Shown one piece after another: positions 1 through 7,781 of a DNA stretch of 64,000 nucleotides (within the stretch, counting starts at the first letter, position 1; every line of letters begins with the position of its first letter). The notes beneath the pieces were generated by a model. The model searched no databases and was not told the origin of the DNA. It was given only the letters and a program-made list of their open reading frames with translations. The translations under genes were made by a program, and so were the position numbers. Source of the stretch: Cohnella lupini (GTDB lineage: Bacteria; Bacillota; Bacilli; Paenibacillales; Paenibacillaceae); assembly GCF_003386205.1 (NCBI RefSeq), contig NZ_QRDY01000002.1, positions 496,001-560,000 on the forward strand, read 5' to 3'.

Positions 1-2
1 CC

Positions 3-584
3 TTGATGTTGAATCAACGCTTCCCGGGCAGGTTCATCTATCGGGCGATCTTCTTCCTGCCCGTCATCTTCGCCACGGGACAGGTGTTATCGGAGCTGTT
101 CGCGCAAGGCGCCGGGGAAATTCCGTTCCTGGATCAATACAACCTCGAACCGCTTATCGAGCAGTACATCGGCAAGGAATTCGCGGGAACGATCATGAGC
201 GTGCTTAGCCGGGCGATCCTGATCCTCTGGTACTCGGGGGTGCAGATTCTGATTTTCATCGCGGGTTACCAGACGATCTCTCCGACGATTTACGAAGCGG
301 TGCGCATCGACGGGGCTTCTCCGTGGGATAGCTTCTGGAAAATTACTCTGCCGGCGAGCGTTCCGTTCATCAGCTTGAACATTTTGTACACGATTATCGA
401 CTTATTCACTTTCCCTCTGAACCCGGTTCTGGCCCATATCAGGGAAAACATGTTCAAGATGGATACCGGTTATGGCTATGCCAGCGCGCTCGCTTGGATT
501 TACTTCGGCTTTATTTTCGTCCTGATCGCCCTTGTGCTGTTGCTGTTCAGCCGAAGCATGAAGACTAGGAGGGCCCGTCCATGA
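3..584 (+). CDS. ABC sugar importer permease, MalF/UgpA type (5' end cut by window)
   Basis: This is the C-terminal part (about 193 residues) of a binding-protein-dependent transport permease that forms one half of the membrane channel of a CUT1 sugar importer. The reading frame is open to the window edge and family members are about 300 residues, so the start lies upstream. Visible are several hydrophobic segments and the EAA loop (EAVRIDGASPWDSFWKITLP, about residues 98-117), which docks the ATPase. Its stop overlaps the start of the next permease by 4 bp (ATGA), so the two are translationally coupled. The substrate cannot be read from the sequence; the GH95 fucosidase-type gene downstream suggests a plant-glycan oligosaccharide. 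Confidence 0.88.
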   Translation: MMLNQRFPGRFIYRAIFFLPVIFATGQVLSELFAQGAGEIPFLDQYNLEPLIEQYIGKEFAGTIMSVLSRAILILWYSGVQILIFIAGYQTISPTIYEAVRIDGASPWDSFWKITLPASVPFISLNILYTIIDLFTFPLNPVLAHIRENMFKMDTGYGYASALAWIYFGFIFVLIALVLLLFSRSMKTRRARP

Positions 585-1558
585 ACAGCGAACTCTGGAT
601 CGAGAAAGTAAGCAGACAGGTAAAGGGCATCTTCTGGAGCAGAACGGCGCAACGGATCAAAGTGGTGGTGCTGGGACGAAATATTTCGGACGGCCTGCTT
701 GCCAAGCTCGTTTTATACGGCCTTCTGACCATCGTCGCTTATCTGTACCTGCAGCCGATTCTGTATATGATCAGCACGTCGCTCAAAAATCTAAGCGATC
801 TGCTCGATCCTACGGTCACGTGGATCCCCCGGGTCGTTACCTGGGATAACGTGCGGGATGCGTTCAAAGGACTGCAATATCCCGCCGCGCTTAGAAATAC
901 GGCCATGATCGCGATATCCTGTTCGCTCGTGCAAGTATTCATATGCGCCATGACCGGTTACGCGCTCGCCAAGTTATCGATTCCGTTCAAAGGCGTTTTC
1001 ACGGCGCTCGTCATCCTGACCTTCTTGGTCCCGCCGCAGATCATCATTATTCCGCTGTACGTCATTTACAGCAAGCTTGGGCTGCTGAATACTCCGTTCG
1101 TGTTTCTGATTCCCGCGATTTTCGGGCAAGGACTCAAGAGCGCGCTGTTCATATTGATCTTCAGGCAGTTTTTCAAATCGCAGCCGTTAAGCCTGGAGGA
1201 AGCGGCGAAGCTGGACGGCGCATCGACCTTGAGGCTGTTCTTCGGAATCATGCTTCCGTTGGCCCGCTCGGCTTGCCTTGTCGTATTCCTCTTCTCGTTC
1301 ATTTGGTACTGGAACATGTATTACGAGCCTTCCTGGTTCCTGGCCAACGATTACACGCCGCTATCCATTCGCTTGGACCGGCTGGAGGACGTGCTTAACC
1401 CATCGCTTCTCGGCCAGAGAAACACGATCGAAAATCCGGTCACGGAAGGCGCGAAGATGGCCGCGGCATTCCTGATCATTTTCCCTCCGATCATCGTCTT
1501 CATGTTCCTGCAACGTTGGTTCGTCACCGGGATCGAGAGAACGGGCATCGTGGAATAA
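581..1558 (+). CDS. ABC sugar importer permease, MalG/UgpE type
   Basis: Second channel subunit of the first CUT1 importer, 325 residues. It has an N-terminal cytoplasmic extension of about 45 residues, a first membrane segment (LVLYGLLTIVAYLYLQPILY), then the usual membrane core. The EAA loop is EEAAKLDGASTLRLFFGIML (about residues 206-225). It starts inside the stop of the preceding permease (ATGA overlap). The N-terminal extension is somewhat longer than typical MalG proteins (about 275-300 residues). It forms an operon with the binding protein that starts 135 bp downstream. There is no ATPase gene in the cluster, so it probably uses a shared ATPase. The substrate is unknown. Confidence 0.92.
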   Translation: MNSELWIEKVSRQVKGIFWSRTAQRIKVVVLGRNISDGLLAKLVLYGLLTIVAYLYLQPILYMISTSLKNLSDLLDPTVTWIPRVVTWDNVRDAFKGLQYPAALRNTAMIAISCSLVQVFICAMTGYALAKLSIPFKGVFTALVILTFLVPPQIIIIPLYVIYSKLGLLNTPFVFLIPAIFGQGLKSALFILIFRQFFKSQPLSLEEAAKLDGASTLRLFFGIMLPLARSACLVVFLFSFIWYWNMYYEPSWFLANDYTPLSIRLDRLEDVLNPSLLGQRNTIENPVTEGAKMAAAFLIIFPPIIVFMFLQRWFVTGIERTGIVE

Positions 1559-1693
1559 GCGATAGGAAACCGGTCAAACCCATCAAGGGAGGTGGTGCCG
1601 CGGGGAAGAAGGAGCGGCAATCGACTTACTCGTACTCATAAGGCATCGTTTCGATTAAGCAAGATCGAACACTAATCCAGGGGAGGCAATATC

Positions 1694-3082
1694 TTGAAAA
1701 ACAAACGCGCGTCGGCATGGTTATTAAGCATCGTATTGGTATTCACCGTCATTCTATCCGCTTGCTCGGGTGGCAACAACGAAGCGGGCAACGGCAAAGA
1801 ATCCGCCGGAGGGGACGCGAGTCCTAGCCCTAGCGCCAGCGCGCCGGCCTCGGAATCGGCCAGTCAACCGGCTTCCGAGGAAAATCGCGAGCCCGTCACT
1901 TTAAAGTTCATCTCTTGGAAGGATTCTTATAATGAGCTCTATGCCTTGTTTCACGAAAAATATCCTTGGATCACGATCGAGCAAATTCCGGTCAATGGCC
2001 AACCGATCATGGAAATCATCGCTACGCTCGAAGCGGCGGGTACGCCTGCCGACGTGACCGAAATCGACCAAGACTTGATTTCGTTCGATCAGAACGGCTT
2101 GGTCGATGATCTGACGCCTTATATCGAGAAGGATCTCATCCTTCAAGACGTAACGTTCCCGGACGGCTTCTTCGATACGATGACTTACAACAATAAGAAG
2201 CTTGCCGTTCCGATGGTCGACGTACCGATGTGGATTCTGGTAAATAAGGATCTCTTGGCCAAGAACGGTCTGGAAATGCCGCCGAACGACTGGACTTACG
2301 ACGATTTCCGCGATATCGCGAAGAAGCTTACGAACCCGGATGCGGGCGAATACGGCTTAACGACCCAGCCGGAATTCCAGATGAGGCTGCTGAGCACGAA
2401 AGCGATCGCCGACGGACATGCGGCCAATCTTCAATACATGAACGAAGATTTGACTCAAAGCGTAATGAATTCGCCGGACGTCATCAACGACGTGAAGTGG
2501 CTGCAGGAATTCGTCACGAAGGACGGCTCGTTGCTTAGCAATGCCGCCGCTACGGAACAGGGCGACGTCACTCGCGATTTCATCAACGGTAAAACCGGCT
2601 TCGCGATCGGCGGAGACTGGGTATTGCCGAATTTGAAGAAAAACGCCAATTTCGAGTGGGACGTATTGCCGTTCCCGAAAGGCAAAGTGAGCCAGCCGGG
2701 TTACACGATCTATGGTCCTCTTGCGTTGCTTGCGGGTTCGAAGCATAAGGAAGAAGCGTTCCTATGGCTCAGCTTCCAATTCACGAAGGAAGCGCAGAAG
2801 TGGAAAATCGATCAAGGCGCCAACGCCTCGGTTATCGACGACGAATTGACGGCCTACTACGAGCAAACGCCGATGTGGCAAGGCAAGAACATCGCGGCCG
2901 TACAGCTCGCGAAGGAAAACGCCAAAATCCAACCGGGAGTCACGATTCCGGGCTGGGGCGAGTACAACTGGAACAATATCATGAACGACATTATTTTCGG
3001 TGAGGGCGACATTAACGAGATCATTCCTCAAACGGAAGCTTGGAATAAGAAAACGCTGGAGCTTCGTGCGACATTGAAGTAA
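1694..3082 (+). CDS. Sugar-binding lipoprotein of CUT1 importer
   Basis: Extracellular solute-binding protein (family 1), 462 residues, anchored to the outer face of the membrane. The signal peptide ends in a lipobox (VILSAC, Cys about residue 27), followed by a Ser/Pro/Ala-rich linker up to about residue 65 and then the binding fold starting VTLKFISWKDSYNELYALFHEKYP. RBS AGGGGAGG lies just upstream of the TTG start at 1694. It serves the two permeases directly upstream. A hairpin after the stop (3101-3127) probably ends the operon. The ligand is not recognisable; the adjacent GH95 gene suggests fucosylated or other plant oligosaccharides. Family call certain, substrate inferred. Confidence 0.92.
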   Translation: MKNKRASAWLLSIVLVFTVILSACSGGNNEAGNGKESAGGDASPSPSASAPASESASQPASEENREPVTLKFISWKDSYNELYALFHEKYPWITIEQIPVNGQPIMEIIATLEAAGTPADVTEIDQDLISFDQNGLVDDLTPYIEKDLILQDVTFPDGFFDTMTYNNKKLAVPMVDVPMWILVNKDLLAKNGLEMPPNDWTYDDFRDIAKKLTNPDAGEYGLTTQPEFQMRLLSTKAIADGHAANLQYMNEDLTQSVMNSPDVINDVKWLQEFVTKDGSLLSNAAATEQGDVTRDFINGKTGFAIGGDWVLPNLKKNANFEWDVLPFPKGKVSQPGYTIYGPLALLAGSKHKEEAFLWLSFQFTKEAQKWKIDQGANASVIDDELTAYYEQTPMWQGKNIAAVQLAKENAKIQPGVTIPGWGEYNWNNIMNDIIFGEGDINEIIPQTEAWNKKTLELRATLK

Positions 3083-3100
3083 GCAGGTTAGCTCGACGAT

Positions 3101-3130
3101 GGGGAGCGGAAGAACGATTCCGCTCCCTTT
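3101..3130 (+). terminator. Intrinsic terminator after first importer
   Basis: Inverted repeat GGGGAGCGGA (3101-3110) pairing with TTCCGCTCCC (3118-3127), followed by a short TTT. It lies 18 bp after the binding-protein stop and before the GH95 gene. The T-run is short, so it may be a partial terminator. Confidence 0.65.
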
Positions 3131-3202
3131 GCGGCGTGATAAAGCCGTTGTTTGAATTCTCGCATATATTTACGCGTAACTCATAGAAGGAGTGGTGGCC
3201 TC

Positions 3203-5542
3203 ATGCCCGCAATGAACGGGATTTCAGCCAGCGAACCCGGGCTGCTGCGTTACGATAGACCCGCGTCCGCATGGGAGGAAGCGTTGCCGATCGGGAACGG
3301 GAGATTGGGAGGCATGGTGTTCGGCGATCCCCGCCGCGAGAGAGTGGCGCTTAACGAGGACAGCATGTGGTACGGAGGTCCAAGGGATCGCAACAACCCG
3401 AATGCGCTTGAGAATTTGGCCGGAATACGTAAGCTGCTCGAGGAGGGGCGATTACGCGAAGCTCAGGATCTATCCGCTATGGCTTTGTCGGGAGTTCCCG
3501 AATCTCAGAGGCACTACTTGCCTCTCGGGGATCTGCGATTAAGCTTTCGTCATGGAGAGGGAGAGGTACGCGACTATTCCAGAGAATTAGGCCTATCCGA
3601 CGGAATGGTGAAAGTCGGCTATAAGATCGGAGACGCGACGTTCGCGCGCGAAATTTGGTGCAGCTATCCCGACCAAGTCATGATTATCAGGTTGACTTGC
3701 AGTCGGCCTGGCAGCTTATCCTTGAAAGTCGGCTTGGCTCGAGGGCAATCGAACCGCTATTACGACGAGCTCAAGCAGGTCGCTCCGGACGGGATCGTTA
3801 TGCGCGGCAACTGCGGCGGGACGGGCGGGTCGGATTTCCGGACCGTCGTTCGGACGATCGCGGAGGGCGGAAACGTCTCCTTGATCGGCGAGAACGTCGC
3901 GATCGAAGGCGCGGACAGCGTCCTGCTCGTCGTCGCAGCCGCAACGTCCTTCCGGTTCCCGGATCCGGAGGCGGAGGTTTTGAGACTGGCGAATGCGGTC
4001 ATCGCAAAGGAATACGTTTTGCTTAGGGATCGTCATACCTCGGATTTCCGTTCTCTGATGGAGCGGGTGAGCTTCGATTTGTCCGGATCCGAGTCGCTCG
4101 CCTCCGAAGACGTCGCCAAACTGCCGACCGATAGGCGCTTGTCCGGTTTCCGAGACGGGAGCGAGGATTTAGGGCTCATTCCGCTCTATTATCAATTCGG
4201 ACGATATTTGCTCGCGTCCTGCAGTCGCCCGGGATCGCTCCCCGCCAATCTTCAGGGGATATGGAACGAGCACATGCTTCCGCCTTGGGATAGCAAATAC
4301 ACGATCAATATCAACACGCAGATGAATTACTGGGCAGCCGAATCCGGCAATTTGGCAGAGTGTCACGAGCCTTTGTTCGACCACATCGAGAGGATGCGAG
4401 AGCCGGGAAGAAGGACCGCGCGGGCGATGTACGATTGCGGCGGATTCGTTGCGCACCATAACACGGACATTTGGGCGGATACCGCGCCTCAGGATATTTA
4501 CATGCCTGCCACCTATTGGCCGATGGGCGCGGCCTGGCTGTGCCTTCATCTATGGGAGCATTACGAGTTCGGAAGAGACTCTTTGTTCTTGGAGCGGGCC
4601 TACCCGACGATGAGGGAAGCGGCCGAGTTCTTTGTTTCATATTTAATAGAAACTTCGGATGGCCTTGTCGTGACGTCGCCTTCCGTTTCTCCCGAGAACA
4701 CTTACGTATTGCCGAACGGAGAATCAGGCACGCTCTGCATAGCCCCCTCCATGGACAGCCAGATCTTGCATGAGCTATTCTCGGCTTGCATCGAAGCTTC
4801 GAAAACGCTGGAGATGGATGCGGAATTCGCCAGAACGTTAGCCGATTTGCGGGAGAGATTGCCGCAACCGGCAATCGGCAAGCATGGGCATCTGTTGGAA
4901 TGGCTGGAGGATTACGAGGAAGCGGAGCCCGGCCACCGGCATATCTCGCACTTGTTCGCGCTTCATCCGGGGAGCAGATTCACGGTCAGAGGCACGCCGG
5001 AATGGACGGCAGCCGCGAGAGTAAGCTTGGAACGGAGGCTTGCCGGAGGAGGCGGCCATACAGGCTGGAGCAGGGCTTGGATCGTGAACCTATGGGCCAG
5101 ATTAGAGGCGGGCGAGGAGGCATGGGACAACTTACGGGCGCTTCTTGCTCACTCGACGCTCCACAATCTATTGGATAACCATCCTCCTTTTCAGATCGAC
5201 GGGAACTTCGGCGGAGCGGCCGGCATCTCGGAAATGCTGCTCCAAAGCCATGCGGGCGAAATTCATCTGCTTCCGGCTCTTCCCCGGGCTTGGAAAAATG
5301 GTAGCATTACCGGATTTAGGGCTCGGGGAGGCTACGAAGTCGATATTCGGTGGAGCGAAGGGGTTTTAAGGAGAGCTACGATACGTTGTTATAGAAATGG
5401 ACAATGCGCGGTACGGGTCGGTTGTGAAGTAACGGTGAAGGAAAACGGGTTAGAGCTTCCCTACTTTCGGGAGGTTGACGAATTAGTGAGATGGGAAGCG
5501 ATATCCGGCGGGGAGTACGTCTTAGAATCGATTGCGAAATAA
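3203..5542 (+). CDS. GH95-family glycoside hydrolase (alpha-L-fucosidase / alpha-L-galactosidase type)
   Basis: Predicted inverting glycosidase, 779 residues, removing terminal alpha-linked L-fucose or L-galactose from plant or host glycans. The N-terminal beta-sandwich begins RYDRPASAWEEALPIGNGRLGGMVFG, typical of GH95, followed by an (alpha/alpha)6 catalytic domain. Active-site motifs are present: HHNTDIW (N420, D422), PSVSPEN (E498, matching the general acid of GH95) and FQIDGNFG (D666). The ATG at 3203 is chosen because GAAGGAG lies 8 bp upstream; an in-frame TTG at 3152 has no RBS. No signal peptide is visible, so it probably acts in the cytoplasm on imported oligosaccharides. Family assignment is strong; the exact sugar (fucose, galactose or arabinose-like) is inferred. 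Confidence 0.9.
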   Translation: MPAMNGISASEPGLLRYDRPASAWEEALPIGNGRLGGMVFGDPRRERVALNEDSMWYGGPRDRNNPNALENLAGIRKLLEEGRLREAQDLSAMALSGVPESQRHYLPLGDLRLSFRHGEGEVRDYSRELGLSDGMVKVGYKIGDATFAREIWCSYPDQVMIIRLTCSRPGSLSLKVGLARGQSNRYYDELKQVAPDGIVMRGNCGGTGGSDFRTVVRTIAEGGNVSLIGENVAIEGADSVLLVVAAATSFRFPDPEAEVLRLANAVIAKEYVLLRDRHTSDFRSLMERVSFDLSGSESLASEDVAKLPTDRRLSGFRDGSEDLGLIPLYYQFGRYLLASCSRPGSLPANLQGIWNEHMLPPWDSKYTININTQMNYWAAESGNLAECHEPLFDHIERMREPGRRTARAMYDCGGFVAHHNTDIWADTAPQDIYMPATYWPMGAAWLCLHLWEHYEFGRDSLFLERAYPTMREAAEFFVSYLIETSDGLVVTSPSVSPENTYVLPNGESGTLCIAPSMDSQILHELFSACIEASKTLEMDAEFARTLADLRERLPQPAIGKHGHLLEWLEDYEEAEPGHRHISHLFALHPGSRFTVRGTPEWTAAARVSLERRLAGGGGHTGWSRAWIVNLWARLEAGEEAWDNLRALLAHSTLHNLLDNHPPFQIDGNFGGAAGISEMLLQSHAGEIHLLPALPRAWKNGSITGFRARGGYEVDIRWSEGVLRRATIRCYRNGQCAVRVGCEVTVKENGLELPYFREVDELVRWEAISGGEYVLESIAK

Positions 5543-5638
5543 CGCGTAAATTGCCGGCGAAACCTTGCGAGATAGAGGAAAATACGATTGCGCATTGAAT
5601 TTCCTATGTATACGATTTCATAGAGGGAGTAACGCGTT

Positions 5639-7162
5639 ATGCCAACCATGCAGTTCCGTATTCGCATCATCATCGTCTTAGCAGCGCTTTTGCTTGTCGG
5701 ACTGACGGTTGCCGCGTGCAGCAAGAAAGAGGATGAGGCCTCCTCCCCGCCGGCCGAGTCGAGGACGGAGGTTAAGCTGAAATTCTATTTCGGCGGAGAG
5801 AAGAAGGCGGCCACGGACGAGGTCTGGAACAAGGTGAGCGAATACGTTCAATCCAAAGGGCTGGACGTCAGGTTCGACGTGCATTACATTCCCTTTACCG
5901 ATTTTAAGGAGAAAATGCTGATCAAGGCGGCGGCCGGCGACAAGTGGGACCTGAACTTTGACGCGGATTGGCAGTCGTACAAACAGATGGTCGCGAGAGG
6001 TTCGTATTTGCCGCTGAATGATCTCCTTCCCCAGTACGCGCCGAACCTATTTCACAAGTACGAGGAGTTAGGAACGTTGGAAGCGGCCACGATGAACGGC
6101 GAAATCGTCGGACTTCCATGGACGCTGAAAATGAGCGAACGGCCTTTCGTGGGGTGGAGAGCCGATCTTGCCGAGAAAGCCGGAATTACGCGGGCGCCGG
6201 ATTCGATCCGGACGATCGAGGATCTCGACAAGCTTCTGCACGAGCTCAAGGATGCTTTTCCCGACGCGAAGCTATCCCGCACGCCTCCGCTTTCGTTGTA
6301 TTGGACCCGAGAAGAATGGGTCGATCTTGCTTTTCACGGATTAGGATTTTACCTCGACGATCCCGATATGACCGTTCAGGCTATCGAGCAACAGCCTTAT
6401 TACTTGGAATCGGCTTATATGAGTCGGAAGTGGAACGATTATAAAATCCTGAACCGGGACGCCACCATCGACAACGAGAACGGCGCAGATCAGTGGAGGA
6501 ACGGGAAATTGCTCTTCACGATCACGTCGCACGAGTGGGCGACGGCGGATCCCGGCTTCGTGGATTCCTCGTTCCGCCAGCAAATGTCGCTTATTTATCC
6601 GGACAAAAGGTACGTCAACCGAACCGCTCTAGCCAATGTGCTGGCGATCAACCGGAACTCGGAGCATCCCGAGCTCGTGTTAAGATTTCTGGATATGATC
6701 GAGACGGATAAGGTGCTGTACGACCTCGTGCAGTACGGGATCGAAGGGAAGACTTACGTGCTGTCGGGCGAAGCCGCCGAATATCCAGAGGGGATGCAAT
6801 ACATCACGAGCAACTACATGGAATGGGATAGCCGTTGGGCGTTCTGGAAGCCCCAATTCATGCGACCTACGCCGACGTACCCCGGCGACTTCTGGCTGAA
6901 GGAGGCCGAATTCGCCGATCTGCCGATTAATATCAATTCGCCGGTAGACGGGCTGTTGATCTCGGACGATCGTATCAAGAACGAGGTCGCCAGAAGGGAT
7001 CGCCTGGCGAACGATGTCGGCAAGCCTATCGAATTCGGCAAAACCACCGATGTCGAAGCAGAGGTCGACAACTACGCCCGCCTGCAGCGGGAAGCGGGGC
7101 TGGACAAGATCATCGCGGAGGTTCAGCGGCAGGTCGACGAGTATTTGGCGGGTAAAGAGTAG
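5639..7162 (+). CDS. Orphan solute-binding lipoprotein (LplA/LipO-like)
   Basis: Extracellular binding protein of the long type that pairs with LplB/LplC permeases, 507 residues. The signal peptide ends in the lipobox TVAAC (Cys about residue 28). The body begins VKLKFYFGGEKKAATDEVWNKVSEYV and is closely similar along its whole length to the binding protein at 12655-14241, with shared blocks such as GEIVGLPWT, WRNGK and LANVLAINRNSEHP. It has no permease genes of its own. The likely explanation is that it is a paralogue feeding the permeases at 10702-12602, or a duplicate with altered ligand preference. It follows the GH95 gene by 96 bp in the same direction. Ligand unknown. Confidence 0.88.
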   Translation: MPTMQFRIRIIIVLAALLLVGLTVAACSKKEDEASSPPAESRTEVKLKFYFGGEKKAATDEVWNKVSEYVQSKGLDVRFDVHYIPFTDFKEKMLIKAAAGDKWDLNFDADWQSYKQMVARGSYLPLNDLLPQYAPNLFHKYEELGTLEAATMNGEIVGLPWTLKMSERPFVGWRADLAEKAGITRAPDSIRTIEDLDKLLHELKDAFPDAKLSRTPPLSLYWTREEWVDLAFHGLGFYLDDPDMTVQAIEQQPYYLESAYMSRKWNDYKILNRDATIDNENGADQWRNGKLLFTITSHEWATADPGFVDSSFRQQMSLIYPDKRYVNRTALANVLAINRNSEHPELVLRFLDMIETDKVLYDLVQYGIEGKTYVLSGEAAEYPEGMQYITSNYMEWDSRWAFWKPQFMRPTPTYPGDFWLKEAEFADLPININSPVDGLLISDDRIKNEVARRDRLANDVGKPIEFGKTTDVEAEVDNYARLQREAGLDKIIAEVQRQVDEYLAGKE

Positions 7163-7177
7163 AATATTGGAGAAAGA

Positions 7178-7210
7178 GAGGGAGCCGTCCACTGTATGGG
7201 CGGCTCCCTC
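7178..7210 (+). terminator. Hairpin after orphan binding protein
   Basis: Perfect 10-bp inverted repeat GAGGGAGCCG (7178-7187) and CGGCTCCCTC (7201-7210) with a 13-nt loop, 15 bp after the stop codon. There is no clear T-run after the stem, so it could be an inefficient terminator or an mRNA-stabilising 3' hairpin. Confidence 0.55.
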
Positions 7211-7246
7211 ATTGCTTATCCACTTTTCGCGATATCCCGTTTGCTC

Positions 7247-7470
7247 AGTAACGGAATCGGACTAACTTCGGGCACAGATGGCAAATCGAGTGGAGATAGT
7301 AACGGAATCGGACTAACTTCGGGTTCAGATGGCAAATCGAGTCGAGATAGTAACGGAATCGGACTAGCTCGGCCGTCAGATGACCAATCGAGTCGAGATA
7401 GTAACGGAATCGGACTAACTCGGCCGTCAGGATGGTCAATCGAGCGGAGATGGTAACGGAAACGGACTAA
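7247..7470. repeat. 51-bp intergenic tandem repeat, four and a half copies
   Basis: Direct tandem repeat. Units start AGTAACGGAATCGGACTAAC at 7247, 7298, 7349 and 7400 (period 51), and a degenerate fifth at 7452 is displaced by one base. The 3' half of the unit varies (GGCAAATCGAGT or GACCAATCGAGT). Frames stay open on both strands because 51 is a multiple of three, but there is no RBS and no family resemblance, so I read it as non-coding. The core motif recurs near 34.4 and 34.7 kb. Confidence 0.9.
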
Positions 7471-7668
7471 CTAACAAACAAACAGAAGCGCCTTTGAATT
7501 CAGATAACGAAGCAAACTAGCTAACTCCGCATTAACGAGCCACCCTCCTCCGAATTGACGAAGAAAGTTAGCTAACTCCGCAGAAACCAGCAAACCCGCA
7601 CCGAGTTAAGCGAATTCCACTTTAACCGCCCACTCCGACGCCACTCCGAACACGCCAATACTGGACCC
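7471..7668. other. Gene-free stretch with degenerate repeat remnants
   Basis: No gene is seen here. It holds scattered degenerate copies of the same family, such as CTAGCTAACTCCGC and AGTTAGCTAACTCCGCAG around 7516-7583, next to AGCAAAC and GAATT runs. It looks like decayed intergenic repeat sequence between the orphan binding protein and the promoter of the pectate-lyase-like gene. Confidence 0.5.
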
Positions 7669-7669
7669 G

Positions 7670-7718
7670 CAAAGTTTAAGTTTGACTCATGGCGAGGCTA
7701 TTCATGCACACCTAAGAT
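7670..7718 (+). promoter_or_regulatory. Activator-type promoter element, copy 1
   Basis: Upstream of the pectate-lyase-like gene there is a block with AAAGTTTAAGTTTGACT followed by CAT, containing the direct repeat AAGTTTAAGTTTG. A -10-like TAAGAT follows at 7713-7718. The same 22-bp block with the same 25-bp distance from TTGACT to the -10 occurs at 10620-10669 before the Lpl-type importer. A 25-bp gap is too long for ordinary sigma-A spacing, so an activator-bound promoter is inferred. Confidence 0.6.
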
Positions 7719-7781
7719 TAAAGTCAGAGCGCTCCATGCGCATACGGGACTTTATGACAAACCGCCAAAGGAAGATAAGCG

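Noticed and set aside
7196..7456. Short frames on both strands across the 51-bp repeat
   Set aside because: They are open because 51 is divisible by three. There is no RBS, the frames include the terminator-like hairpin, and no protein-like composition is seen.
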